64,000 bases of DNA from Cycas panzhihuaensis (lineage: Eukaryota > Cycadophyta), in assembly GCA_023213395.1 (NCBI GenBank), contig CM041465.1, forward strand, positions 193,571,741 through 193,635,740, in the 5' to 3' direction. A model generated the notes under the pieces. The model was given only the letters and a program-made list of their open reading frames with translations, ran no database searches and was not told the origin of the DNA. The position numbers and the translations under genes were made by a program. Within the stretch, counting starts at the first letter, position 1, and each line of letters starts with the position of its first letter. This document shows positions 23,011 through 32,958 of this stretch, in pieces.

Positions 23011-23372
23011 TGTTACAGTATAGAGAATAGAGTGGAGCAAGTGAACATACAAATCAAAGTAACATTCAAGCCATATTAAGAGTACATATTATAAACATCA
23101 TTTTATTAAGCCATCTTTGTAGAGAGTATATAAAATTCCTTTGTGAAGGTGGTGTTGAAGAACACCAAAGTTTTGCACTGCATAAAATATGTACTTGGAA
23201 AGGAGGAGGGAATCCTCGTCAACCTCCAAAATTCAAAGTAATATAAAATAATGACTTAACATTAAAATAATAACAATACATAATAAAATAATCTTACCTT
23301 AACTTACCATGAGGATGTGTGCACTCACATGTTCTTAAGGTGGGAGTTAAGTGAGAGATATTAGCCCTAGTA
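23011..23372 (-). repeat. CopF 5' LTR
   Basis: About 362 bp starting TGTTACAG directly at the primer-binding site. Its layout matches the CopC LTR: a dyad (GTTGAAGAACACC), a GGAGGAGGGAATCCTC segment, an AACTTACC segment and a TTAAGTGAGAGATATTAG end. It is related to, but not the same family copy as, CopC. The right end abuts GypD1 reverse transcriptase, so CopF either inserted there or was joined by deletion. Confidence 0.6.
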
Positions 23373-23389
23373 TGTTCTTTATAGAAGCC

Positions 23390-23770
23390 ATATTTCCTTA
23401 AATGTTCTTCATGTTCTTACATATACTTTTAGTTAATCATGATATCATCTATAAATATTATAACAAACTAGTTTAGATACGTTCTAAACACATTATTCAT
23501 TATACACATGAAAGATATTTAACCATTGGTATAAAAAAATGGTATTACCATGGACTAGTAGTATCCATACCTTTTTCTAATAACTATTTTGAATATGTGA
23601 TCATCCTTTATTCAAACTTGATAATAACTTGACCTCAAATTGATCTTATAAAATAACTTGACTCCTTTCATTTGGTCAAATATATCCTCAATTCTTGGTA
23701 ATGAGTACCTACTCTTCATCATTGAGTTATTTAAAAAATAAGATAAATATCACTTCATGATAGTAAACTT
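23390..23770 (-). pseudogene. GypD1 reverse transcriptase
   Basis: Reads P-R-I-E-D-I-F-D-Q-M-K-G-V-K-L-F, then K-I-N-L-R-S-S-Y-Y-Q (usual KIDLRSGYHQ, so the first Asp is Asn), R-K-R-Y-G-Y-Y, and F-V-I-I-F-I-D-D-I-M-I (catalytic FIDDI kept), then E-E-H-L-R-K. Five stops, mostly at Gln/Arg columns. Frame ends at the CopF junction. Confidence 0.85.
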
Positions 23771-24026
23771 TGTAATTAATCATAGTTAAATAAGATAAAT
23801 ATCCTTTGATAATAGTGAACTTGGTAATTATTTAAGAAATCCATCAATAATCTATGTTATCATGGGATAATCCTTAAGGTTAATTCCTTTGTAACTACCT
23901 TCCATGTTAAAATAAGTTATATAATCTTGATAGCCATTTTACAAACTTCCTTTCACTTACATAATTGATACTTATTGAATGATGATTGAAAGTCTCTTTC
24001 CTTAAATGAGTTTAGATTGGTCATTT

Positions 24027-24290
24027 TTAGTATTTTTCTAACCATTCCAAACCTCTTATAATATCATAACCTCCAAGTAGTAATATTTGGAAAATAGGAT
24101 TGGTGTTCCATACTTCTCTTTCTAATCCATAATCTTGAATATACTTTATTACCTTCTTCTTATTCCCCATTTTCATATGTATATTCCATTTATCCTTATA
24201 CTTTTGAGTCTTTAACTTGAAATTTTTAATGATCATAGGGTTTATGAAGTTATGACTATTACCCAAATCAATTAGTATGAAAATATCTTA
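24027..24290 (-). pseudogene. GypD1 aspartic protease
   Basis: A 79-codon open frame with G-N-S-H-N-F-I-N-P (usual DSGSSHNFI) at the start and G-G-Y-D-I-I-R-G-L-E-W-L-E-K-Y at the end, the gypsy protease closing motif. Length and motif spacing fit the gypsy family. The active-site Asp lies just before the open stretch. Confidence 0.8.
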
Positions 24291-24359
24291 ACCCATAATT
24301 TTACCTAATGCTTATACCATTATTAATTGATTGTATACTTAATATTCATCAATGGTATC

Positions 24360-24432
24360 ACACACATACACACACACATATATGTATGTATATGTATATA
24401 TATATAGATATAGATATAGATATATAGGTTCT
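24360..24432. repeat. Compound CA/TA/GATA microsatellite
   Basis: Runs of CACA, TATG, TATA and GATATA. GypD2 has a plain TA run at the same point (near 62490-62513), so the repeat expanded after the copies separated. Confidence 0.85.
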
Positions 24433-24499
24433 CTTTCTTAGGATGAATTGACCATAGTTGGTTATACTTTAACATTGTAATCCATTCCTTAGATTTCTT

Positions 24500-25560
24500 A
24501 TCCTTATAAGTATTTATTTATAATATATCTTGTGTTATTGTATTCGAGTTAGTTCTAGCATTTAATAAGTATAGGTATATTCCCACAAGGATGGTTTTAT
24601 CTTAGAGTTCCCTAAGGTCAATTAAAATTCCTTATACCTAGGTGTTATTATGGATGATTGGAATATCTTCTTTAGGATATTAATCTTTCCTAGAATTTTC
24701 CTTTCTAACTAACTTAATTATATTGCTACTTCACACACTAGTTTTTATAATATCTTGATTTATGTATGGATTCCTCTAGAGCCCTTGGTCAACGTAAACT
24801 TATTTTATATGTTTTAATTCAAGTTAGTAATGAATCAATATATCTTTACCTTATTTTCTTAGATGTAGGGAGCATACTAAAAAGGAGCCATGAATTTCCT
24901 TTTGTACTTTACCATTAACATTCTTCCTTACTTTTAATCATGTAAAACTTCTTCTTTATTGTCAAAGTAATGTTTAAAAGAGTACCTTTATTTGAAGTAT
25001 TTGATGAATTTACTCCACCATAAATACCTATGTTGAATTCTTTTCACCTTCTTATGATGTTCCCACCATATAATTTCCCTTCTTATGAGGTTGTACATAA
25101 CTATTCTAACTTCCTCATTAGAGCTAAAACTATTTAATCTAAAGTACTTTTCAATGCTCAAGGGCCATACTTCTACCTCTCCTTCACTTCTAACCTCTCT
25201 ATTGAAGGTTAATGGTTTAACCATTTGTATCTTAAATTATAGTGATTTCCTTCTTGCCCTAAGTTCTCTTGGTCTTGCCCTTGGAGTTTCATTAGATGAT
25301 TTAATTCTAGTGGAGATATTTTTGTTACTCTTATATGTAGTCCATCTTCTAGTACTTCTATTTATATGTTAGCAAACTAATAGTTCCTATGATCTCTCTC
25401 TTATTCCATTGTTTTTTATATTCTAAGTTACTCTTTTAGTGTTTATTACTTAATGATTCTTTAAACATTATGAAGTATTTTACTTTGATTCCTTATAATT
25501 CTTTTATTATTTTTCTTATACTTTTTAAATTATTCTTCTAGGTGACAGTAATTTCCTAAG
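24500..25560 (-). pseudogene. GypD1 gag
   Basis: A 78-codon open frame (24988-25224) reads V-W-P-L-S-I-E-K-Y-F-R-L-N-S-F, then E-E-V-R-I-V-M-Y-N-L and W-W-E-H-H-K: the retrotransposon gag fold (xWLxxxExxF...K...A...L...A..WW). Flanking parts carry many stops. A Lys/Arg-rich helical N-terminus lies toward 25500. Confidence 0.7.
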
Positions 25561-25794
25561 GTGTAAAAATTTAAAGACTCGTTGTGTTAAAATTATGGAC
25601 ATAAAGTTCCAAGTGAATAAAGGAAATCTATTGATAATTGTAGATGACTACAAAATCCAAGCACACAAAAATAATCAAATTATCTTTATATAGTTCCTTA
25701 CCAAACAATCATATCATTAATCCTCAATAGGTGGTACAATCATTCTAATAATATTAAAACACATAACTAATATATGAAATGGACCTAAATCTTA

Positions 25795-26318
25795 TGTTGG
25801 AACCTATAGGTTATACAATTACCCACCTATATCCTAAATTAATAGGATTATGGGATTGAATGAGAGGCAATCGCAAGTAATTACTCTTAAAGGAAATCCT
25901 TTTTATTTTCGATCAATGAGAGAAAGTGATTTATATATATAATATGCTTAAAATGTAGTTGGGGAATCCAACCAACTTATAAATAACTTATAACAACCTT
26001 AAATTAACTTGAAATTAACTTTGAATAACTACCCGTAAGATCTCAAAATTGACTAGTGTCATTTAACTATTACCCTTGCCTTAACAAGAGGGTAAACTTA
26101 CCCTTATGACAAGTAAAGGGTAAATTATGTAATAGATAAAAATTGAATTAATGACATAAAAATGATTTAAAATGATTCCAAATAAGCACATTAAGGAAGT
26201 CTCCCAAAATATCCTATAGTAGGCCTTATAGGTCTTAATCTGTATATAAATAAAATGGAAGCTTCACAAAGGGAGATACAAAGAGTAGTATAGATGAGAC
26301 CTAATTTTGGGCACGTCA
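25795..26318 (-). repeat. GypD1 5' LTR
   Basis: Starts TGTTGG at 25795 (same start in GypD2) and probably ends at GGCACGTCA, giving TG...CA ends and about 524 bp. A TATATATATAAATC promoter-like stretch lies near 25930-25950 on the minus strand. The outer end has no second copy in the window, so it is tentative. No known primer-binding site follows. Confidence 0.6.
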
Positions 26319-26671
26319 TTTCCCTCTACCAGATTAATAGTTATCTTAGATGCCTATTTTCGTATCTTCTATTTCCTTTTGAGTCTTATCCCATCAATGC
26401 CTCTTTATTATGCTAGAACCTTATGGTAATTGGCTATGGTATTCTTTCCTCAAATCCATCAGTTGTTTAGATTTCTCCTCCCATTCTACCATGGTTCTTT
26501 GGACCCCTTGTGTACCTATATATCAAATGGCATATATAAGGAAGAATGTTGATATGTCATTATAGTCTATTAAACTTAATACGTCATTATAACTGGATTA
26601 ATTTCTCTACTCATTCTACTACCAACTAATAAGCATTTAGATAGGATGGTTTTATACTCTTTAATTATATT
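26319..26671 (-). pseudogene. Unassigned helix-rich frame orfH, downstream part
   Basis: Continuation of orfH beyond CopC. The best-kept piece reads M-V-E-W-E-E-K-S-K-Q-L-M-D-L-R-K-E-Y-H-S (charged, coiled-coil-like), then ends near the GypD1 LTR. I recognise no domain. The split by CopC is inferred from position and similar composition. Confidence 0.4.
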
Positions 26672-26676
26672 ATTAA
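26672..26676. repeat. Target-site duplication of CopC, left (ATTAA)
   Basis: ATTAA before the left LTR against GTTAA after the right LTR: four of five bases match, the difference being one transition. Confidence 0.65.
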
Positions 26677-27064
26677 TGTAGGAAATTAATTGTAGGAGAA
26701 CAGGGTAGAACATAGAATAATCTTCAATAGATCAATATATTGTTGTAGCATAAACACATGAAACTTCTATATTCAATCTATTATGAGAAGTAAACATTAT
26801 AAATTTTTCAAATGAGGGTGGTGTCTAAAGACACTAGGATTGCATACCCCTCAATATTTATAATTTGGGGGAGGAGGGAAACTCCTCAACCCCTGAAATT
26901 TAAATTAACAATAAAATAATGCTAACTTAACTCAAATGAAACTAACTCAAATTAACATTAACTTACCTATATATGTTGAGCATCCACATATATAAAATAA
27001 AGTTGATAAGGTGTACAATCCTGGTTAGAAGGTGGGCGTGGAGTGATAATGATTAACTCTAATA
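26677..27064 (-). repeat. CopC 3' LTR
   Basis: Begins TGTAGGAAA. Collinear with 32559-32953 to the CTCCAATA end; the last bases are TA where CA is usual, in both copies. Confidence 0.9.
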
Positions 27065-27801
27065 TTCTCCCCTTTAATGATTATCACAAACACTCGTATC
27101 TTCTCCTCGAACTTATGGAACTTGTATTTGAAGAAAACTTTAAAATTTTGATCTTGATCTTTATCAACTCTTCTCATCCTTATAGCCACATATGTCTCTT
27201 TACCATGGAATGATATAAAAAAACTGTAAGTAAATGATGCTTGATTTGTACAAAAAAGAATAGCTACAACTTTGACTTTAACTTCTAGAAATTTAACTTT
27301 GATTATTATATCATTAGGTCTCTTTTTTGTTATATCATAAGATTCATTCTCCATCATGTCATAAGATTCATTCTCCATCATGTTATAAGATTTATTCTCT
27401 CCCTGAAATGGAGGATCAGGTACTTGTGTAGTAAGTTGGTCCTACATTTGATTTGAATCTTCATGGGTGTTGTCATTATGATTCACCTATTCTATCACTT
27501 ATCTCACATGCTCATCAAAAATATCATCAAATACATGGAGGGTATCTCCCCCATAAGTGGAAATCAATATATCCCAAACTAATTTAGAAGTAGTTAATTC
27601 ACAAACCTTTGAAAAAACATCATCATTCATAGTGCAAAATAATAATCCTAAAGCTTCATTGCCCTTTCTAAAATTTTCTTTAATACTAAGATCACATTCA
27701 TATTACAAATATTTTATAAGATCATGTTCAATAAAATAGTCTTGCATAGTCTTATGCCAAAGTGAAAAATTTTGCCCATCGAATATAGGAAATTGTGCCA
27801 T
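27065..27801 (-). pseudogene. CopC gag N-terminal fragment
   Basis: The start is the ATG at 27801: M-A-Q-F-P-I-F-D-G-Q-N-F-S-L-W-H-K-T-M, the Copia gag (UBN2/DUF4219) opening, then L-L-F-C-T-M-N-D-D-V-F and S-K-L-V-W-D-I-L. Four stops lie within the first 170 codons. Near its end the frame carries a tandem Met-Met-Glu-Asn-Glu-Ser-Tyr-Asp repeat. It runs into the polypurine tract without a zinc knuckle or pol. Confidence 0.75.
27337..27400 (-). repeat. 24-bp tandem repeat in CopC gag
   Basis: Two full 24-bp units and a partial third, in frame, giving two MMENESYD octapeptides. Unit edges 27337, 27361, 27385. Confidence 0.85.
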
Positions 27802-28579
27802 TTTATCGAAGAAACTTTAGCACATAAAGTGTATGCTTTTACTAAGTCAAAAAATCAATAAATGACAAACTTATATGATGTCAAATAAACTCTTTTAAGG
27901 TAATGTAATGCCCTTTAAAAAGTGAATGCAAATAAGGAAATGACCTTTTAAACAAGGATGAAATAAAAAATACCCTTCAATAAGTGTATGCCCTTGGAAT
28001 AATCTTTGAAATAAATTAAATATAAGAGCAATTTTGAATATAATAAAGATTCTTTTAACAATACAAATCTGAAATGTAACTTTGATGAGAAAAAAATAAT
28101 CCTTAACCTTTTAATTCTTCAAATGAATAAATGTAAACTCTTAATGCAATAAATCCTTAGACTTAATGATAATATATAATGATAAAACTAAAATGTATAT
28201 GTATAGTTTCACTTTGAAATATAATGAATATGAAGAAACTTTGAATAAAAAATATATTGTACTCCTTAAAAGAAGGTTTAAAGGATAACCTTAAGTTTGG
28301 TTTACTTTAAAAGTATACTAAACGATGTTAGAATAATATCAAACTTCACCAATATGAAGATTAATAAAATATCTATCCAATGGAACTATCCTTTTTGAAA
28401 GTAGGTTCCTACAAGTTAAGTTTTGATAAATCAAAGGTACAAGCCTCTTTTTTAGGCTTAAAGGGAGCAGGGAGCTAAAAAAAACATAAAATTGCTAATA
28501 AAACTTTATAAAATGCTGAAAAATGATTATATATTATTTAGAAGACTACTCCATATACTTTCAACTAAAAATTTTTGAG

Positions 28580-28613
<34 letters not shown>

Positions 28614-29260
28614 GTGTAAAAATGGTAGGTTAGAGGTAATTAAATACCTATACTTTGAACGATTTGAAAATCAGTAAAAGTACATTAAAACATATAAAAA
28701 ACTATGTCAGTTTGAAGGGGAACGAGTCAACTTCCCAATGAAACTAACAAAACTGAATTTGGATGTCAAACAAAAAAGTTATAGCAAAAATGGTAACAGG
28801 TACCTTTATGGTAAAATGTTAAGAAAAAAGGTTGAAAACCACAAAAGTAGCACTTTTGACGATTAAAATAATGATCAAAATAGATTCAAAAAAATAAAAG
28901 AAATAGTTGGTAATAAAATTTGTTAAACGAGATCATCAGAGAATAAATCCAAGTAAAATAGTCACTTAGTAATAAAATATAATCAGATGAAATAGTGCTT
29001 TTATGAAAAAGGTTAAAAATGCTAAAAAAGGGACTGATTAACTTTAAATTGACTGAAACAGGGTCAAATCAGTACCAAATTGGTCATATGACTAATTGAA
29101 ATTGATCTACAAAAAAGTTCTGACATAATGAAACTAGTTTCATTAGAAACTAATGAGCAAGTAAGGAGTTATGGCAAAAATTTATCAGTAACCCTATGTA
29201 AAGTAAAAAAAATTTAAAAATAAAAATAAAAAAAGTTTGTGAAAAGTTTGTTAGCCCCTT
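27802..29260. other. AT-rich part of CopC leader, no gene
   Basis: No coding signal on either strand. Contains a (TA)n run at about 28578-28611. Confidence 0.6.
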
Positions 29261-29439
29261 TTGACATGGCTAATAGTCACGTGAAAGGGTCTGATATCCG
29301 GGGGCTAGGATCAAAGGGGCCTTAACCATTAAACCCTGAATCCTAAATATTATAAAATATAATTTAATTTTTTTAAAACTATATATAAAAGTATATATAA
29401 GAAAACTAAAAAAATAAAATATGTTTGAAAAACTTTGAA

Positions 29440-29560
29440 TGACGCGGCGCTGTAACTCCACCACCGCCCACACCTCCTACTGCATCGAGCTGCATGCTTC
29501 CTCACTGTCACAACCGTTGAGACGCCACACCTGGCGCGCTGTTCTAGAGCACTATCCATT
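29440..29560. other. GC-rich, CpG-bearing island in CopC
   Basis: About 120 bases with several CpGs (GACGCGGCGCTG, GGCGCGCTG) inside DNA that is otherwise AT-rich and CpG-poor. No domain is recognised in any frame. It lies beside the PPR fragment and may be part of the same captured piece. Confidence 0.5.
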
Positions 29561-29829
29561 TGGGGTAGATGAAGACTCTTATTAAAGTAAACAAAACATA
29601 GCAAGATTTATTAGCTACTTATGCAAAGTATGTAAGAGAATATTTCTTTAAGACTTTTCTTATATCTAACACAATTATATCTGATGCTATTTATGCAGAT
29701 TTTATTACCACTAGTGTTAGTGGAATCCAATTATTTGCCTATGTTATCATTCACAATGGCCAATGCACTTAAATCCACCACCCCAGGATAACCCAAATCT
29801 TGACAATCTCTATAAAGCGACATAATTGA

Positions 29830-30414
29830 GGGGTACATTGGGCATTTCGCATACCAGAAAGTTGCTAGGGTATACTCAAAATGAAGATTCAAATGAGTCG
29901 TTAAAGCTCTTCCGTCAAATGGTATACCCAGAATGGTCTTGCCAATGAGGCCTCCAGACTTTTTTCTCAGATGCAACTCGCACGCATAAAACTAGATTCA
30001 ATCACCATGGATATGGAATGCATGGTTAGGGTGAGAAGGACCTTGTACTTTTTGCTAAAAATATGACAAGTAGGCATGAAACCAAACCATATCACTTTTG
30101 TTGGTGTTTTGTCTGCATGCAATCATGCAGGCCTAATGGATAAGGGTTGGTAATACTTTGATTGCATGAGTTAAGTTTATTTCATTGCTCCAAGGTTAGA
30201 GAATTATACATGCATGGTCGATCTTATTGGGCATGCAGGGCATTTGGATGAGGCACTATACTTTATCAAAAAGATGCTATTAGAACCTGATGCTGGTGTG
30301 TGGGATGCCTTGCTTGGTGCATGTAAAATTCACTACAATGTTGAACTAGGAAAAAATGTGGCAGAATCAGTTACCTATGTAGGTAATGATGATCATGTAT
30401 GCAATATTAGATAA
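29830..30414 (+). pseudogene. PPR (pentatricopeptide repeat) gene fragment, C-terminal PPR and E-motif part
   Basis: PPR proteins bind organelle RNA. Here the plus strand reads G-Y-T-Q-N-E-D-S-N-E-S-L-K-L-F-R-Q-M, then G-Y-G-M-H-G, then N-H-I-T-F-V-G-V-L-S-A-C-N-H-A-G-L-M, and an open 66-codon stretch with C-M-V-D-L-I-G-H-A-G-H-L-D-E-A and E-P-D-A-G-V-W-D-A-L-L-G-A-C-K-I-H. These are hallmark motifs of the last PPR units and E motif of plant PLS-class proteins. Several frameshifts, stops and at least one internal deletion are present, and the N-terminal repeats and any DYW domain are missing. A 49-bp GT...AG segment (29922-29970) interrupts it. Orientation is opposite to CopC. Confidence 0.85.
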
Positions 30415-30419
30415 ATTCC

Positions 30420-31540
30420 ATACCTGTTTTGGTAAGGTTTATGATATTATAAAAATTAACATTTGGTCATAATGTCGATGAGGCCTACAAGATATTATTC
30501 TAGGGCTTTAGTAGGTTCTTTTCTGTGTACCTCTACTGTAAAAATATCCTAGATTAGTTTGACAATATTAATTTAATTTCTATTGTCTACTTGAAAAAGG
30601 GAACCCTTTTCTTTGTTGTTTTGTTTTCTAACCGAATGCTCTTCTAATACAAACTCATTAGCTAGCTACAAAAATAGAGGCACTAAATAATGGATTCAAT
30701 CAGGCTATTGAGCTATCAACAGAGATACTATCAAATGTCAAGTTTATCCTGGTTTATCTCTTCAAAATATTTTCCTATTCCAGGCCTTCTGCATACACAC
30801 ATTATGGAGTCTAGAAATAAGAAGACAAGGGACCCTATTTGCAAGGGTTTGATATTCCTTACTTTCAAAAGTGAGGATTTGGGAAATAGGTTTGCAACAA
30901 AATATATAATGGAGAAAGAATATTATTTGGCAAGATTCCAAATCTATCTATTATAGTTGAGTTTCTTTCTTTAGATCAACTATTTTTTTTTTTTTTCAAG
31001 AAACTTTTCAAAGAATTTGAAGACTTGTTTCTACATTTACAAGATGCTTATGTGCATTTGTGAGCAATGAAGGGGTACTAGCATGGAAAGTTTCTCAGGT
31101 TTTGGTACTTGCTTTATAGATAGCAGAGGTTCTCATACAAAAGTTTCTTGATATCTTTTTCAAAAAAATGGGTTGCATCGAGGGAAAATCTTGTATTTTT
31201 GTTGGTATTTCTTTAACAGTATCAATATATATGTGTCCTTTTTATTCTAATAGTACACTTGGGATATTACAACTACAATATGTTTGATATCACATTCAAA
31301 GACAACTTAACAAAAATGAAACTTGATTTATATGGTTGTTACAAATGATTCATTGTTATAATAAAACCACAATGAACCAAGAAAATTTTCAAATATTTTG
31401 ACAAAAAATATATCAAGCAAATAAAATGCATGTATATGTATCTAAAATATTTTCAAATATATGAAGTAGATATATCATAAACATGTATTTAAAACTGAAA
31501 AAGCAACTGAAGAACCTAGTAAATGCGGTTGTAGCTCACT
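30420..31540. other. CopC leader, no gene recognised
   Basis: An 88-codon plus frame at 30690-30956 has no recognisable domain. It may be flanking sequence captured with the PPR fragment. A T-run lies near 30985. Confidence 0.5.
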
Positions 31541-31550
31541 TGTAGAAATG

Positions 31551-32300
31551 AGATCTTTTCTTTATACTTCTTGAGAAGGCTGAATATGCCCTAAAAAATT
31601 ACAGATCTATAAGAAAACTTGAAAATATAGTTAAATATATGATGAACAAATACATATATGAAATGAAATATAGCAGATCTGAACTAAATATTATAGATCT
31701 GCAACAAATATACTAGAAAAATGGTCAAATAATTCCCAAAACAAACATATCTAAAATAAATGTAGTAGAAAATGCTGAAAAACTTAATAAAATAAGTAGA
31801 TCTAAAAATTATATGTCAGATTTAAAAGAAAACTTGATAAATATTGTAGATCTTAAGCTAAATATTGTAGATCTGATGTAAGTGTAGAAGATTTAAAAAA
31901 TATAAGGTAGATCTTGAAGAATCTAAAAAAATACTTGAGTAAATATTATATGCAACTACAATTCTGCATAAATCTATAAAAGTATAGGATAAATAGACAG
32001 AAATCTTCTTGAAAAATGTCAAATATTTGATAAAAAAATATAGATCTGAGAAAATATATCACAAATATGAAGAAAACTTGTATAAATCTTGCATGCAACT
32101 GAAAATCCTTCACAAATCTTTAAAAAATGTAGCTTATAGCTGAAATCTACTGATCTCTTTTGTAGATCTGGAAATATAGGCAAGAATCTACCAGAAAATA
32201 GCGAAATATATGATAAAAAAATATAGATCTGAAGAAATATAGCTCAAATCTAAGAAAAAACTTAGATAAATATGGCTTGCTGCTGAAATCCTTCACAAAT
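31551..32300 (-). repeat. Degenerate repeat field rich in AGATCT
   Basis: The hexamer AGATCT occurs eleven times between 31551 and 32230. A longer unit with GCATGCAACTGAAAATCCTT and CACAAATCT recurs near 31940, 32090 and 32280 in diverged form. This is the 5' leader of CopC just after the primer site. Confidence 0.75.
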
Positions 32301-32502
32301 CTGTGAATAAATCTAAAATATACTTGTTATATCATAAAGATAACTTAATAATAAGCAAATCTTGATGAAAAATATATGAAACTTGCTAAAAGAACTTACA
32401 GAAAATGAATATAACCAGTATTTTGCTTGTGAGCAAATTTGCCTCAAATGTTAATAGATTTCTTTTCTTCTTCACAAAAACTTTACAGATCAGTAATTGT
32501 TT

Positions 32503-32514
32503 GCTCTGATACCA
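32503..32514 (-). other. CopC second primer-binding-site-like sequence
   Basis: The minus strand reads the exact consensus TGGTATCAGAGC, 42 bases inside the LTR-adjacent copy. Confidence 0.75.
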
Positions 32515-32544
32515 AATGTTGAAAATAATATGGATCTAAACTAA

Positions 32545-32556
32545 GCTCTAATACCA
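32545..32556 (-). other. CopC primer-binding site next to LTR
   Basis: The minus strand reads TGGTATTAGAGC two bases from the LTR, one C-to-T change from consensus. This is the one in the correct position for priming. Confidence 0.8.
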
Positions 32557-32558
32557 AA

Positions 32559-32953
32559 TATAGGAAAATAATTACAGAAGAACAGGGCAAAATATAGAAT
32601 ATTCTTCAATAGATTAATACATCAATGCATTGTTATAGCATAAACACATGAAACTTCTATATTCAATCCATTATGAGAAGTAAGCATTACAAATTTCCTA
32701 AATGAGGGTAGTGTCTAAAGACACTAGGGTTGCACACCCCTCAATATATATAATTTGGGGGAGGAGGGAAACTCCTCAACCCCTAAAATTTAAATTAACA
32801 ATAAAATAATACTAACTTAACTCAAATAAAACTAACTCAAATTAACATTAACTTACCTATACATGTTGAGCACCCATATGTGTAAAATGAGGTTGATGAG
32901 GTGTACAATCCTAGATGGAATGTGGAGTGGAGTGATGATGATTAACTCCAATA
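32559..32953 (-). repeat. CopC 5' LTR
   Basis: 395 bp, collinear with the left LTR. The terminal TG is mutated to TA. It includes a perfect GTGTCTAAAGACAC palindrome that is also present in the left copy. Confidence 0.9.
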
Positions 32954-32958
32954 GTTAA
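32954..32958. repeat. Target-site duplication of CopC, right (GTTAA)
   Basis: Pairs with ATTAA on the left, one transition apart. Confidence 0.65.

Larger units (their letters stand above)
23373..26318 (-). mobile_element. Ty3/gypsy remnant GypD1
   Basis: Minus-strand gypsy element truncated inside RT on its 3' side by CopF, with protease, gag and a 5' LTR to the right. It is collinear over about 2 kb with GypD2 at the window's right end, which confirms the LTR start (TGTTGG in both). Integrase and 3' LTR are missing. All frames are broken. Confidence 0.8.
26677..32953 (-). mobile_element. Non-autonomous Copia-type element CopC carrying a PPR gene fragment
   Basis: About 6.3 kb with LTRs of 388 and 395 bp, a near-perfect 5-bp target duplication, a polypurine tract (AAAGGGGAGAA) and initiator-tRNA-Met primer-binding sites. 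The only element coding trace is a gag N-terminus close to the 3' LTR. Protease, integrase, RT and RNase H are absent, so it would need another element's proteins to move. About 4.7 kb between primer site and gag hold a PPR gene fragment in antisense, a GC-rich island and an AGATCT-rich repeat field. Confidence 0.85.

Noticed and set aside
29731-29976. 81-codon minus-strand frame
   Set aside because: Antisense of the PPR fragment start; PPR motifs read on the plus strand.
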